Positions 12,129 to 31,000 of a DNA stretch of 64,000 bases are shown here, piece by piece. The notes under the pieces were generated by a model. It made no database searches. It was not told the origin of the DNA and saw only the letters and a list, made by a program, of their open reading frames with translations. The stretch is from Tethya wilhelma (lineage: Eukaryota > Porifera > Demospongiae > Tethyida > Tethyidae): contig CAXIPT010000001.1 in assembly GCA_964030475.1 (NCBI GenBank), forward strand, positions 21,294,868 to 21,358,867, read 5' to 3'. A program made the translations under genes and the position numbers. How positions within the stretch are numbered: position 1 is the first letter of the stretch; every line of letters starts with the position of its first letter.

Positions 12129-12423
12129 TATCATAATTTCATGTTCCATAATTTCATGTTCCATAATTCCATGTTTCATGATTTCATGTTAACAAATCAT
12201 TACCTAACACATTATTTTATACTATAAAAGCTGTGTGTGAACCATGCATACACTTGCATAAGAGTAATTGTTTGTCATAGTTATTGTCATTGATGACATT
12301 GTATAATTGTACAGGATGTAGAGCTTTAATTTACAATAGTAGGTAAAGATCGTTATGGGCGCTGATCATTGACGCAAGACTAGCAAGAAGACAAAGTTCA
12401 CTCAACAACTCAAATCGCTAGTC
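12129..12423 (+). other. Sulfatase intergenic spacer and copy 2 leader
   Basis: Opens with short tandem repeats of about 15 bp (CATAATTTCATGTTC type, 12130-12190). Ends with the leader conserved before copy 1 (12341-12423). Confidence 0.5.
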
Positions 12424-13998
12424 ATGGTCACAGCTCTCCACATTACTTTTTCCCTACTACTTCAAGTTGTCCTAATCATCCCCTTAACTATTTCAGGGCA
12501 GACTGGAAAAGCCAAGAAACCACACATCTTTGTTCTTCTTGTGGATGACTGGGGATGGGGAAATGTTGGATACCATCAAACACCATATGAGTCCTTAGCC
12601 TCTGAAGTTCTCACACCTAATTTGGATTCACTGCTCCGTGAAGGACTAGAGTTGGATCAACACTATGCCTACAAGTATTGTACCCCCTCTCGGTCCTCGT
12701 TCCTGACTGGTAGGCTACCAATTCATGTGAATGATCAACTCCTCTTTCTAGACTATTACAACCCTGCCGATAACATATCAGGATTCCAAGGCATACCTCG
12801 CAACATGACCGGTATTGCTGAGAAGATGAGAGAGGGTGGATATGCTACACACTTTGTCGGGAAGTGGGATGCTGGAATGGCTACGTTCGAGCACACCCCA
12901 AAGGGACGAGGCTTTGACACATCACTGGGCTACTTTGGTCATGAGAACGACTACTATACTGAAGTTTACGAAGAATGCTACACATATTATACTATCGTTG
13001 ATTTATGGGACACAGATGGACCAGCCTATGGTCTCGACGGTACTGGCCCACATGGTGGCTACGAAGAAGGACTCTTTGAGCAACGTGTGCTAAGCATCAT
13101 TGAAAATCACAACACAGCCATCCCACTCTTTCTCTACTATGGAGCCCACCTAGTCCACACCCCTCTGCACGTACCAGAAGAGTATCTTGAGCGATTCAAT
13201 TTTGTGTCAAACAACGATCGTAAACGTTTCCTTGCTATGGTCTTCTATCTGGATGAAATGGTTGGAAGAATCGTCGATGCTCTCAAGGCAAAAAACATGT
13301 GGAAAGATCTTTTGTTTGTCGTTATGAGTGATAACGGTGGAGCTGTCTACCTCGGAGGAGGGGCCAACAACCACCCACTCAGAGGGGGAAAACAGAGCGA
13401 CTGGCAGGGTGGGATTCGTGTCAACGCTTTTGTGGCTGGGGGTTATCTTCCTGAAAAGATGAGAGGTGAAAAAATTGAGGGATATATCCACATCGCAGAC
13501 TGGTATGCAACATTTTGCTCTCTAGCCGGTGTCGATCCAACTGATGTTAAAGCCGAGAAGGCTAACCTCCCTCCCATTGATAGCCTCGACATGTGGCCAC
13601 TCATTTCAGGAGAGGAGTCAGACTCACCTCGAACAGACGTTCCTATCAGCTACAACACTCTTATCAGTGGAGATTATAAGATCTTGACGGGAGATGTGGA
13701 GTATGCAACCTGGACTGGTCAGATTTACCCCAACAGTAGTCTACCACGTGGAGGAATCAGTGAAGTAGCACATTGTGGAGATCGTGGATGTCTATACAAC
13801 ATAAAGGCTGACCCAACTGAACATGTTAATTTGGCCGAAACTGACCCGGATCTTTTGAGTGAGATGTTAGAGAAACTGCACAACTATCAGGCTACGTATT
13901 TCAACCCCGACCGTGGATCATCATGGCCTGGTGCTTGTGAGTATGCTGTGAAGAAGTATGGTGGCTACTGGGGACCATTTCTCTTCATAGATCCATGA
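12424..13998 (+). CDS. Secreted arylsulfatase (ARSB-like), copy 2
   Basis: Intronless, 524 aa, the closest relative of copy 1 and nearly identical through most of its length. Signal peptide at 1-25, metal site VDDWGWG at 40-46, signature CTPSRSSFLTG with formylglycine Cys86, then SDNGG in the C-terminal half. Several N-x-S/T sites are conserved. It lacks the insertion seen in copy 1 and so keeps the ordinary spacing between the metal site and the catalytic Cys. All catalytic motifs are intact, so it is expected to be active. It is the likely donor of the tract found in copy 3. Confidence 0.93.
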   Translation: MVTALHITFSLLLQVVLIIPLTISGQTGKAKKPHIFVLLVDDWGWGNVGYHQTPYESLASEVLTPNLDSLLREGLELDQHYAYKYCTPSRSSFLTGRLPIHVNDQLLFLDYYNPADNISGFQGIPRNMTGIAEKMREGGYATHFVGKWDAGMATFEHTPKGRGFDTSLGYFGHENDYYTEVYEECYTYYTIVDLWDTDGPAYGLDGTGPHGGYEEGLFEQRVLSIIENHNTAIPLFLYYGAHLVHTPLHVPEEYLERFNFVSNNDRKRFLAMVFYLDEMVGRIVDALKAKNMWKDLLFVVMSDNGGAVYLGGGANNHPLRGGKQSDWQGGIRVNAFVAGGYLPEKMRGEKIEGYIHIADWYATFCSLAGVDPTDVKAEKANLPPIDSLDMWPLISGEESDSPRTDVPISYNTLISGDYKILTGDVEYATWTGQIYPNSSLPRGGISEVAHCGDRGCLYNIKADPTEHVNLAETDPDLLSEMLEKLHNYQATYFNPDRGSSWPGACEYAVKKYGGYWGPFLFIDP

Positions 13999-14424
13999 TA
14001 TCACAATTCCACGTTTCATAATTCTATATTTCATAATTCCATGTTCCATGGGGATCTTTTCTCTTCATAGATCTATGATAATTTATCTTTTTGTGTGTGT
14101 GTGTNTACTGTGAGAACTTGTAATCACTGTTGCTAGTCATTAATAACTAACATCTGTTCCTATGGCGATACACGCTGATTAGATTACTAGTATGCACGTA
14201 GGAAACTCATCATGCATAAAGTTATACACGGAATTTTTAATCGTTAAATAATTATAATTTTAATGACCATAGTGTCTTTGATGGACACGTTTCCTCTGGT
14301 GGTTCGAACATGAAATGCTTTCTTTATTGTTTTTAAAGAAAAAGGCATGCCAATTATATAGGACCTGGTATGAAAATAAGCTGATTTAAAAACATGAAAG
14401 TTATATTTTCGTTTTGAAATTTAA
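13999..14424. other. Intergenic spacer before sulfatase copy 3
   Basis: Begins with degenerate CATAATTCCATG-type repeats. A short echo of the sulfatase 3' end (TTTCTCTTCATAGATC) is at 14058-14073. A TG run and an N base are at 14105. No gene seen; an upstream exon of copy 3 could lie here. Confidence 0.5.
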
Positions 14425-15972
14425 ATGTTTTTATGCAAACTAAACGCAGTCGTTGACTCAAATGTGTGTGCTTCACTCAATGAAACATCACCCTCCACTA
14501 GTGGTGATAAGCCACACATTGTTTTCCTACTGGTAGATGACTGGGGCTGGGCCAATGTGGGCTACCATCGTCAGTCTCCTGACTCTGAAGTCATTACCCC
14601 TAACATTGACAACCTAGTGAAGGAAGGCCTTGAGTTTGATCAGCATTATGCCTACAGCGTGTGCACTCCTTCACGCAGTTCCTTTCTAAGTGGCAGACTG
14701 CCCATTCACGTCAACGATCAGCTCCTTAAAGTGGACTATTACAATCCTGCTGACAACATATCGGGATTCCAAGGCATACCTCGCAACATGACCGGTATTG
14801 CTGAGAAGATGAGAGAGGGTGGATATGCTACACACTTTGTCGGCAAGTGGGATGCTGGAATGGCTACGTTTGAGCACACCCCAAAGGGATGAGGCTTTGA
14901 CACATCACTGGGCTACTTTGGTCATCAAAATGACTACTATACTGAAGTTGGTGGTCACTGTGTATTCAAGAAAATAGTCGATTTGTGGAACAATGGAAAA
15001 CCTGCAACAGGAATGAATGGAAAAGGTCCTGATGGATACGAAGAAGGTCTATTTGCACAACATGTGATGGATATCATAATGAGACACAACACTTCTATTC
15101 CACTCTTTCTCTACTACGCTGCACACATTGCTCACGAGCCTCTTCAAATACCCAACGAATTTCTAAAGCCGTTTGATTCTGTGGACCAAAAACAGCGCAA
15201 GTACTATCATGCTATGGTCTACTACTTGGACTTGGTTGTGGGCAATCTCACGTCTGCTCTCAAGTCTCGTGGCATGTGGGACGACCTCCTCTTTGTCGTT
15301 GTGAGTGATAACGGCGGACCAATTTATCTCGGAGGTGGTGCAAACAACTACCCTCTTAAAGGAGGCAAATGGAGTGACTGGCAGGGTGGAGTTCGTGTCA
15401 ACGCTTTCGCAAGTGGAGGTTATCTTCCTGAAAAGATGAGAGGAAAAAAAACCGAGGGTTACATCCACATTGCAGACTGGTACGCAACGTTCTGTTCACT
15501 AGCTGGTGTGAGCCCGAAGGATGAAAAGGCCGCCAAAGCTAAGTTACCTCCCATCGATAGTTTGGATATGTGGCCTCTAATCTCAGGACAAAAGTCAGAA
15601 TCACCTCGAAAGGACATTCCCATTAGCTATAACACTCTGATCAGTGGTGAGTACAAGATCTTGACGGGTGATGTGGACTATTCTGGCTGGACTGGACCGA
15701 CATTTCCGAACATTACTCATCCCGACTTGCCATTCTTCTACATGACTCATTGCAATGATACCGGCTGTCTTTACAACATCAAGGAAGATCCTGGTGAACA
15801 CAATGAGTTGTCAGCAACAATGCCTTCTGTGTTGGAGAGCATGAGAGCTCAGTTGAAGAAATATCAGGACACTTATTTCAATCCCGATCGTGGTCACAGT
15901 TCGCCTGCAGCATGTGAATATGCTCTGCACAAGTATGGAGGATTCTATGGACCATTTCTGTTCAATTTGTAA
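14425..15972 (+). pseudogene. Arylsulfatase copy 3 with an in-frame TGA
   Basis: A more distant sulfatase paralogue. It has metal site VDDWGWA, signature CTPSRSSFLSG (Cys80 counted from the ATG at 14425), SDNGG and a complete C-terminal half. One TGA at 14890-14892 replaces the CGA (Arg) found in copies 1 and 2, in the KGRGFD motif. The frame is otherwise open from 14425 to the stop at 15970-15972, so this single change truncates the protein at about 155 residues. No signal peptide follows the ATG. An upstream start or exon may be missing; a possible acceptor ends near 14448 (AAACGCAG). Bases 14761-14925 differ from copy 2 at only 4 positions, whereas the flanks are much more divergent. Could be a pseudogene, a polymorphic null allele or an assembly error. 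Confidence 0.8.
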
Positions 15973-16412
15973 CTCAATTAAGTATGATTATAAGTTTAAT
16001 TATGAATAAACTATAATATTATGATATTATTTTACTTGTTGGCACATAAAATCATGCAAATTAATTTTCATTAATTTTTTTTTTTGAAACTTTGTTATTA
16101 TAGCATTGATCGATCGATATCAAGAACAAACTTGAAAATTAAAATGTAACTATGTACTGCAGCTGAAGATTATGAGATAAATAAATGGCTGTGATGATCA
16201 TCATGACAAAGCATAAGTGATAAATTTATGATAACTGATGTACTGAGTGACAAAACTTGGAATTAAAGGATAATGATCTTGCAACTCAGATTAGATGAAT
16301 GATGATAAGTGATGATAATAAAGTTAAACTGTAAATAAATTTAATGGTGATTGAAATACAGCAGCAGCAATAATCAAGTATATTGACGTGACAAGAAGTG
16401 CTAACACCACCA
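15973..16412. other. 3' flank of sulfatase copy 3
   Basis: A poly(A) signal AATAAA is at 16005-16010, 33 bp after the stop. The remainder, up to the SET/MYND gene's stop, is AT-rich with no gene seen. Confidence 0.6.
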
Positions 16413-18020
16413 CTAGTCGGAATGGTGTCCGTTGTGCATGCATGAACATACACATTGGCATGCTTGCATTAGAGCTGATACAGCTCGCTCGTCGGGATCC
16501 ATTGCTTCATATAACTCAGCCATCGCAGCGTAATAATTTGCATTGATACTGTCCCGAGCATCTGCTTGGAGTTGCCTCAGTATTTCATCCTCTTCATCAC
16601 TATCATCGTCGTCTTGGTCATCCAGGTGGAGCATCTTGGACATCATCTCAACAGACGGTTGTCTCGGGTGAATAGACCGGGTGAAGGAAAACATTTCACG
16701 AAATTCCTCCCACCTCTCGAGATCTGCCAGAGAGATACAGACATTTCCCAAAATATGGGCTACATCCATTCGTGTTCCGTACTCCATCATTGCTGACATT
16801 CCCACAGGACCGAGCACATTGTAGAAAACATCCACAACCTTCTGCCTGTTGCCAAACTCAGAGTATTTCAAGATCAACGTTGTGGCCATGATAACGAGCA
16901 TGGCGTTACGCTTGTCCAAGATACGCCTTTGGACTTCCAAAGCCGGCTCGAGCACCTGGATGACTTCCCAACAGGACTTGCTCTCCAGGGGTCTGTTACA
17001 CTCGCAGAGCAGCCCCCAGCCTACGACCATCGTACACCGAGCAGTAGAAGGAGACCAAGGAGTGATGAGAGACGACTTTTGCTGCTCCAAGAACCATAGC
17101 CTGGATTGTGGTACCATCTCCCCCTTGCAGATGTAACACTGGCAGTCGAGTCCAAAGCACTCCATGAGTTTCGAACGCCTCAGTTCCCTCACGTTCATGT
17201 AGTAGTCTCGACTGAGAAAGCTGATTCTGAGTTGTTCCCCCTCTGCCACATCCTCTATAGTATATATGGCAACGGTTCCATCGTCATCTTCGTCAATTTC
17301 ACAATTCGGTTTGCAGACATGATTGAGCATGAGGTACTCCTTCTTGTAGGCGACAACACCCGATATCTGAGGAGGACACCTGGCCATATTGCTCATATTG
17401 ACGCTCATGGCAAGAAAGGCTCGACGAATTTCCTCGTCGCTAACACTATCAGGAACCAAGTAACGGACGTACTTTTCCAGCTGCTTAAACACCTCGGCTT
17501 TCACGGGCGGTAGAGTGTCTGGGGTACAAACGCTTTGAATCCAGTCACCATGAGGAATGGTATCATGCTGATTCATCTTGCTCACGATACCCATGTTGAT
17601 GATACGTGCTGCCAACATCACGTGAGGTGGAGGCCAGAGATGTTCGTAGCCAATGTACCAAGAAGAAGGTCGTGAAATTTCAATGGTCACTTTGCCACGT
17701 AGCTCTTCCAACTTTTGCACTCCTTTACACTCAAGTGCGTGGAGTTGTTTAGCAGCGTCGAGACAATCATAGTCACAGTAGCCAATGATCTTACACTGTT
17801 GGCACAGAACAGGGGAAATGTATGTCTTGCGTTCACAGTGATGGCACACAAGAGATAAGTCATCCTTGTGGAAGCTGCCTACACCAAACGTGTATACTTT
17901 TCTTGAGAAGAGCCGTGTGCCTCGTTCTATGGGCTCTTTGGCAAACAATCCCTCTTTGTGTTCATTCTCGCTGTCCACTCCGACTCTCACACACGATGGA
18001 AGGTCCAGCTGCTCCTCCAT
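16413..18020 (-). CDS. SET and MYND domain protein (SMYD-like methyltransferase)
   Basis: Intronless, 535 aa. Predicted lysine methyltransferase of the SMYD type, nuclear or cytosolic; the substrate cannot be told. A split SET domain (about 10-57 and 200-275) surrounds a MYND zinc finger with ligands C59, C62, C73, C76, C82, C86, H94 and C98. SET motif NHVCKPNC (233-240) supplies the Asn-His of the cofactor site. A post-SET cluster CFGLDCQCYIC at 288-298 supplies Cys ligands. The C-terminal 200 residues are helical, as in the TPR-like region of SMYD proteins, with an acidic DDQDDDDSDEEDE stretch near 470-485. The usual YI-D motif after NH is altered to RISFLSRDYY, so activity should be tested. 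Divergent from the gene at 18175. Confidence 0.88.
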   Translation of the reverse strand: MEEQLDLPSCVRVGVDSENEHKEGLFAKEPIERGTRLFSRKVYTFGVGSFHKDDLSLVCHHCERKTYISPVLCQQCKIIGYCDYDCLDAAKQLHALECKGVQKLEELRGKVTIEISRPSSWYIGYEHLWPPPHVMLAARIINMGIVSKMNQHDTIPHGDWIQSVCTPDTLPPVKAEVFKQLEKYVRYLVPDSVSDEEIRRAFLAMSVNMSNMARCPPQISGVVAYKKEYLMLNHVCKPNCEIDEDDDGTVAIYTIEDVAEGEQLRISFLSRDYYMNVRELRRSKLMECFGLDCQCYICKGEMVPQSRLWFLEQQKSSLITPWSPSTARCTMVVGWGLLCECNRPLESKSCWEVIQVLEPALEVQRRILDKRNAMLVIMATTLILKYSEFGNRQKVVDVFYNVLGPVGMSAMMEYGTRMDVAHILGNVCISLADLERWEEFREMFSFTRSIHPRQPSVEMMSKMLHLDDQDDDDSDEEDEILRQLQADARDSINANYYAAMAELYEAMDPDERAVSALMQACQCVCSCMHNGHHSD

Positions 18021-18174
18021 ATTTAATAACTCGACGTACGTGTCACTTTCAAAAGCAGCAACAACCTATAGACACGTGGGGTGGTCTACGCATGCGCAAT
18101 TATTGCAATGAAAGGGATAAACAGATTACGCAGTCGGGGGTTCCCCGGTCTGTTTTTCTTCTCCTTTACCCAAA
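18021..18174. promoter_or_regulatory. Bidirectional promoter between the SMYD-like and 18175 genes
   Basis: Only 154 bp separate two divergent start codons, so both genes must share regulatory DNA. It contains CACGTGG and CATGCGCAA, the latter resembling half of an NRF-1-type GCGCATGCGC palindrome. No TATA box is seen. Confidence 0.55.
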
Positions 18175-19329
18175 ATGACCACTTCTCACGGCGCAGGCCA
18201 TCACTCCGAGTCGTCTAGAATAAGAACACCACAGTCACATTACTTGGTTCCACCTCAGCAAGGAAGCAGACCTCATCAAACCTTCGATCAACAAGCTTTC
18301 AGTACGGCCTTCTACACTCACCACCCTAGACCAATGTTTGTGGTGAGTACTAATCACTAAAAACATATATAATCTACTCATGCAGCCATGGATATGCATG
18401 TACACAGCTATTATATTTCTGTTTTTTATTGTTAGATCTATAATGTTGATTTTGAGTTATGAAGTATCTGACTCAGAGTGACTGCATAACAATACCCAGA
18501 CTATTTTCTTTGTTTCAACAGACTGGTTATGGACCACAAGGGCCTGCTTACCCTAGACAATTCCAAGGTAACTATTCCCCTAATCTAAGCTCTACACACT
18601 CCATATCGGATGCAGCATCTCAGTACAGCAGTAGCGACAGATCTGGGCGCGGATTCATGGTACCAATACCAGCCCAGCAAGAGAGTGGTCAGCATCTTCC
18701 TCGACCACAGTCTGCTCCTTCTCAAATGGGTGACAGCAGTTCACAGTCAACAGTGCACCTTAATGAAAATGGTAGCCCCAATGCAGCAAGCAATGGCCCG
18801 GTTACAGAAAACCTTCAGTGGGTTGCTGAGCCACAAAGATCAGCACCGAATGTTTTTCGTTTGACGTGGTCGAGTGATACCGATGTTACTTCTTTTGATT
18901 ATCAAGTAAGACTTGCGTATAGTATATAAAAGCATTGTTATATTCATTTTTTTGTTTTATACACGTGTTTGTATACTCATATTTTTGGTTAGTTATTAGT
19001 GCATGCCTATATATGTGTCAAATTTGTTTACTCACGATTAGATTCAATACCTAGCTGCAATTATGATGTATATGTACACCACTCTTACAACTAACTGTCT
19101 CTACATATAACAATCCTTTTTGTTTTAGGGTCCATTCTCACTAGAAGTCATTGAAGGTATGATCACAGTAAAGGAGAACCAAAGGAAAACCAGACAAGAG
19201 AATTCTAGCAGTACTAGTACATCACAGTCTACTGTGAACTCATCCGGCCAGCAGACCACACCCCCTCCTCCAAACATTAATAATACATCTCCACTAGAGC
19301 AGTCAGGTCCTACTGAATCAAATCAGTGA
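18175..19329 (+). CDS. Unrecognised Ser/Gln/Pro-rich protein, three exons
   Basis: Exons about 18175-18340, 18522-18905 and 19130-19329, with GTGAGT, GTAAGA and TTTTAG|GG borders in frame; about 250 aa in total. No domain recognised. Most of it is low-complexity and probably disordered (HHPRPMFV, QQESGQHLPRPQSAPSQ, NSSGQQTTPPPPN). The only ordered-looking piece is NVFRLTWSSDTDVTSFDYQ joined to GPFSLEVIEGMITVKENQ across the second intron. A poly(A) signal AATAAA is at 19486-19491. Head-to-head with the SMYD-like gene, and its end converges on the ABCC gene 186 bp away. Could be a transcription-associated or adaptor protein; no function is assigned. Confidence 0.65.
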
Positions 19330-19515
19330 GCGTGATTAACAGTCACACAGACACTGGCACAAAGTGTCATATCTACTACCGACAAAGAGTACTACCATAT
19401 GCAGTTATTAGTCTATAAAATTTAATGTTAATGTTATGTTACATGTTGTACTTTGAATTAATTCTAATATTATTGTGTGTTACACAATAAATATCTACGT
19501 AAAACACTAGATAAA

Positions 19516-27565
<8,050 letters not shown>

Positions 27566-28081
27566 GTTAGATACGTAGATCTTTAAATTTATAATATCGT
27601 GCCAGTTTGGACACGTACTAAAATCATGGAACTTACACTTACAGAAACAGTAGCCTTGATAAAATGTTGTATTTGGCCTTTCCTTGAGATCTGGGGTTCT
27701 TTGGAATATGATGTAGCCTCGCAGAGACTGCTGCCAGTCCTGGAGGCTCGTCTAAACATTCATCCCCCATTGAACTCATGGCCTACATCTAGCCTGACAA
27801 GGCTTGGATAGCATGTGAGATCCAAAGAATTTCATTTTAGCTTTAATTGCCATGACGTCACATCTCTGCGCAATTAATTAATTGCTCTTGCATGCTCTTG
27901 TAACGGTAGTTTCGAAATTCCCGCCTATAGCGTGACTTCCATGAGGGTGGGGCTGGAAGAGGTTTGTAGGTGGGTGTGGTGAAATGGGGTGTGGTCGGAG
28001 AGAGAGCAGAGTGACCTTTAGCCTCTTCTTGTGTTTTCTTGTTTGATTCAGCTCTCCAAGCTTTCTCACATACAACCAGAC
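27566..28081. other. Divergent intergenic region between ABCC and the pseudokinase gene
   Basis: Contains the spacer repeat at 27616-27713 (inverted match to 2106-2209) and the presumed promoters of both genes. TTGATTCAG|CTCTCC at 28045-28056 could be a splice acceptor, so the pseudokinase gene may have an upstream non-coding exon. Confidence 0.5.
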
Positions 28082-31000
28082 ATGACAGAGGAAGAAAGAT
28101 TGATAGAGAGGGAGTTGAGAGATACATCACGGGAGTTGGAGCGATACCGTCTGAGCAATGACAGCGTACGGCTCACTGGTGTCGAGTTGGGACGAGGCTC
28201 CTTTACCAGTGTCGTGGAGGTAGAGTACAAAGGGTTGAAATGTGCTGGGAAAAGGCTTCATACAATTCTACTCCAACACTACCTTTACGTGAAAAGATAC
28301 ACACAAGAGTGTCGATTCCATGGCAGATTGAGACATCCAAACATAGTCCACTTTCTCGGAGTGTTTTATGAGAATCCTGATCCCAGAACCCTCCCCATGT
28401 TGGTGGAGGAACTGCTTCCTACTAGTCTGTGGAACTGTATCAAGCAGCAAGGTATTCTACCGAAGCAGATTTGCCACTCTATTCTTAGTGATGTGTCAGT
28501 AGGTCTCAATTACCTCCACAACCTAGCGCCACCAATTATGCATCGGAATCTTTCCACCAAAAGTATTCTACTTACGTCAAATTTTAATGCAAAGATATCA
28601 AGCCTGCACATGGCAACACCTTATGTTCAACATGTCCAAAACTTAACCAAAATACCAGGGAATATAATATTTATGCCTCCAGAGGCGTTCATTGAACACC
28701 CAAACTATGATATGACCTTAGACGTGTTTTCGTTTGGAGTTGTAATGATTCACACCTTCAGTGGCGAAGTTCCAGTACCTAGTGAAAAGATGAGCTTAAA
28801 GCCTGATGGTTCACTGCGCACGCTCTCAGAAGCCAATCGCCGTGAGAAATATCTCAACATCATTGGATACGATCACCCTCTGATGGACCTCATTCTACAG
28901 TGCATCAGTGACCACCCCCAACAGAGAGGCAACATGTCCGAGATTCTCCAGCTACTAAAAGATGCAACAGTGCATTTTGCTTCCCCTTTTGCTAGTAAAC
29001 TGGACATGTTGAGCCGACTTGAGATTCTGGATAAAATCAAAACCGACTTGGAAGCTGAATGTGCCCGGAAAGATGAAGAGATCGAGCAAGTAAACATTTA
29101 TTTTCTTACACTTACATATTCATAGCACGTTTATTACATTATACGATCTGTTTGTTTAGGAACAAAGAGCTTTTGAACAAAGAATAACAGATGCCAATGC
29201 CGAGCACCAACATGTAAGTCTTATATGATGTTTAGCCATCATTGGTGTATACCCTATGTATCGATATCTTTGTTGCTATAGCAACTGAGGGCTCTTGAAC
29301 AAAGAATGGAAAAGGCTATGGCAGAATCCAAAGCTCTGAATCAACAACTTGAAGTAATAAAAATTAACTGAATCTATTCTAAGAATTGTGCTTACTTTTT
29401 CAATATGTATTGTGTGTATACAGGAAAAGAGAGTCTTGGAGCAGAGAATGGAAAAGGAAATGGCACAAGCCAATGCAGAGCACCAGCAAGTAGGTTTCGC
29501 ATGTGTAGTTATACAGTTGGTATACATGATCCTTGTAAAACATCACTATACGTAGCAATTGAGAACTACTGAACAAAGATTGGAAAAGGCTACTGCACAA
29601 GCCGAAGCTCTAAATCGACAACTTGAAGTAAATTTTGTACTCGTGTGACGTGTGTCTACAACAGATCGTACAGTGAATGTACGATATAATTTCTGTATCC
29701 TTTCAGGAACAAAGAGCATCAGAACAGAGAATGGAAAAAGAAATGGCTGAAGCCAAGGCACAACATCGAGAGGTTAGTCAGTGTGGATTGGTAAGGTGTG
29801 GTTATTGTGTAAAGTGACTCACTAACATTAATTTTGTGGTTTAGGAAATAAGAATATTAGAGCAACAAACAGAGAAGGCAATGGTACAAGCAGAGGAAAA
29901 GCATAAACAGGTACATCATTACTTCATGTATATACTACATGTGTAGCCTCGTTCCAAACTCCTCCTGTGCCTTTCTTTATGTGACACTATCAATATGTAT
30001 TTAGGAGAGAACAGTTCTAGAACAGAGGGCGGAGCAAGCAGAAGCAGAAGCAATGACTGCACATCAGAAACGACAGGAGGCAGAAATACAAGTACAGTNT
30101 CTTGCTACGAGACTTGAGGCTCTGTTCTACTGGTTTGATACGTGCACACTCAGAGGCTGGTCTGGGAAAGCCAAATTTGCACACAGTCATAAAAGTATTG
30201 CTAGTAAGCTTTCGTCTTCTACGACAATAATTGCTACACTTGTGCATTTGGTATCGTGTAACAAGTCGGTGCAGTTCAGGATTGGATTTTTCGTCAGGAA
30301 TATGACAAGTGATCCTATCCTGGATAAAGGCAAGTACATCATCGGGATCATCCTCCCCAATCACAGGGGCACCTTCTATCCACAACAACACATGATAGTG
30401 AGGTGCTCCCCTGGCTTGGTACTCTTTCTTCCAATAGTAGTGGGACACTTGGCCTAATACTTGTCCTTTCACAAGGACTGTCTGGAAGAAAGCATGGAAT
30501 TTGTTGCTAAACTGACGAGAAACAGACACTGGATCTTCAGTACAGAGTTTCCCAATGTTACAATTGGAGCTAGATGGAATGCCATTTACTCTTTTGAGGT
30601 AATCACTGATATCTGAAGATTCATACTCTGCACAACTAAATGTGAGAAACAGAGTGGGGGGGCCAACCTCACGGATAATGCACTTTAGTTCACTCTGGCG
30701 AAGGAACCAGTAGTGCTTTGTACCACGCACACTTTGAAGCATGGTGGACAAATTTGCTTCAAGCTGTTCGTCACTTGAGTTTACTTGTGATAGCAGCCGT
30801 GATACGTTCACTGCCTGTCGCCTGGTACTTTTCAACATATTGTAAATACCAGCGGAGAGCTCTCTAAGCTCTTTTTGCCACAGCAGGTAAAACACATACT
30901 GGGCATTTTTTCGAAATCGAGAATCTTTGTTCAAGAGCCTACTTTTGGCATACTCAGCATGAGAAATCTTTTTCTCACGCTGATGATTCTGGCCAAAAGC

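Noticed and set aside
14890..14892. TGA in sulfatase copy 3 as a selenocysteine codon
   Set aside because: The position is an Arg in a conserved non-catalytic motif in the paralogues, and CGA to TGA is a simple transition; nothing suggests recoding.
28031..28081. Upstream ATG at 28031 as the pseudokinase start
   Set aside because: An acceptor-like TTGATTCAG lies between it and the ATG at 28082; the latter is followed directly by the conserved acidic helix.
30017..30099. Helitron frame continuing past the N to 30017
   Set aside because: Beyond the N the sequence is the antisense of the coiled-coil exon, so the continuation is a chance open frame across a join.
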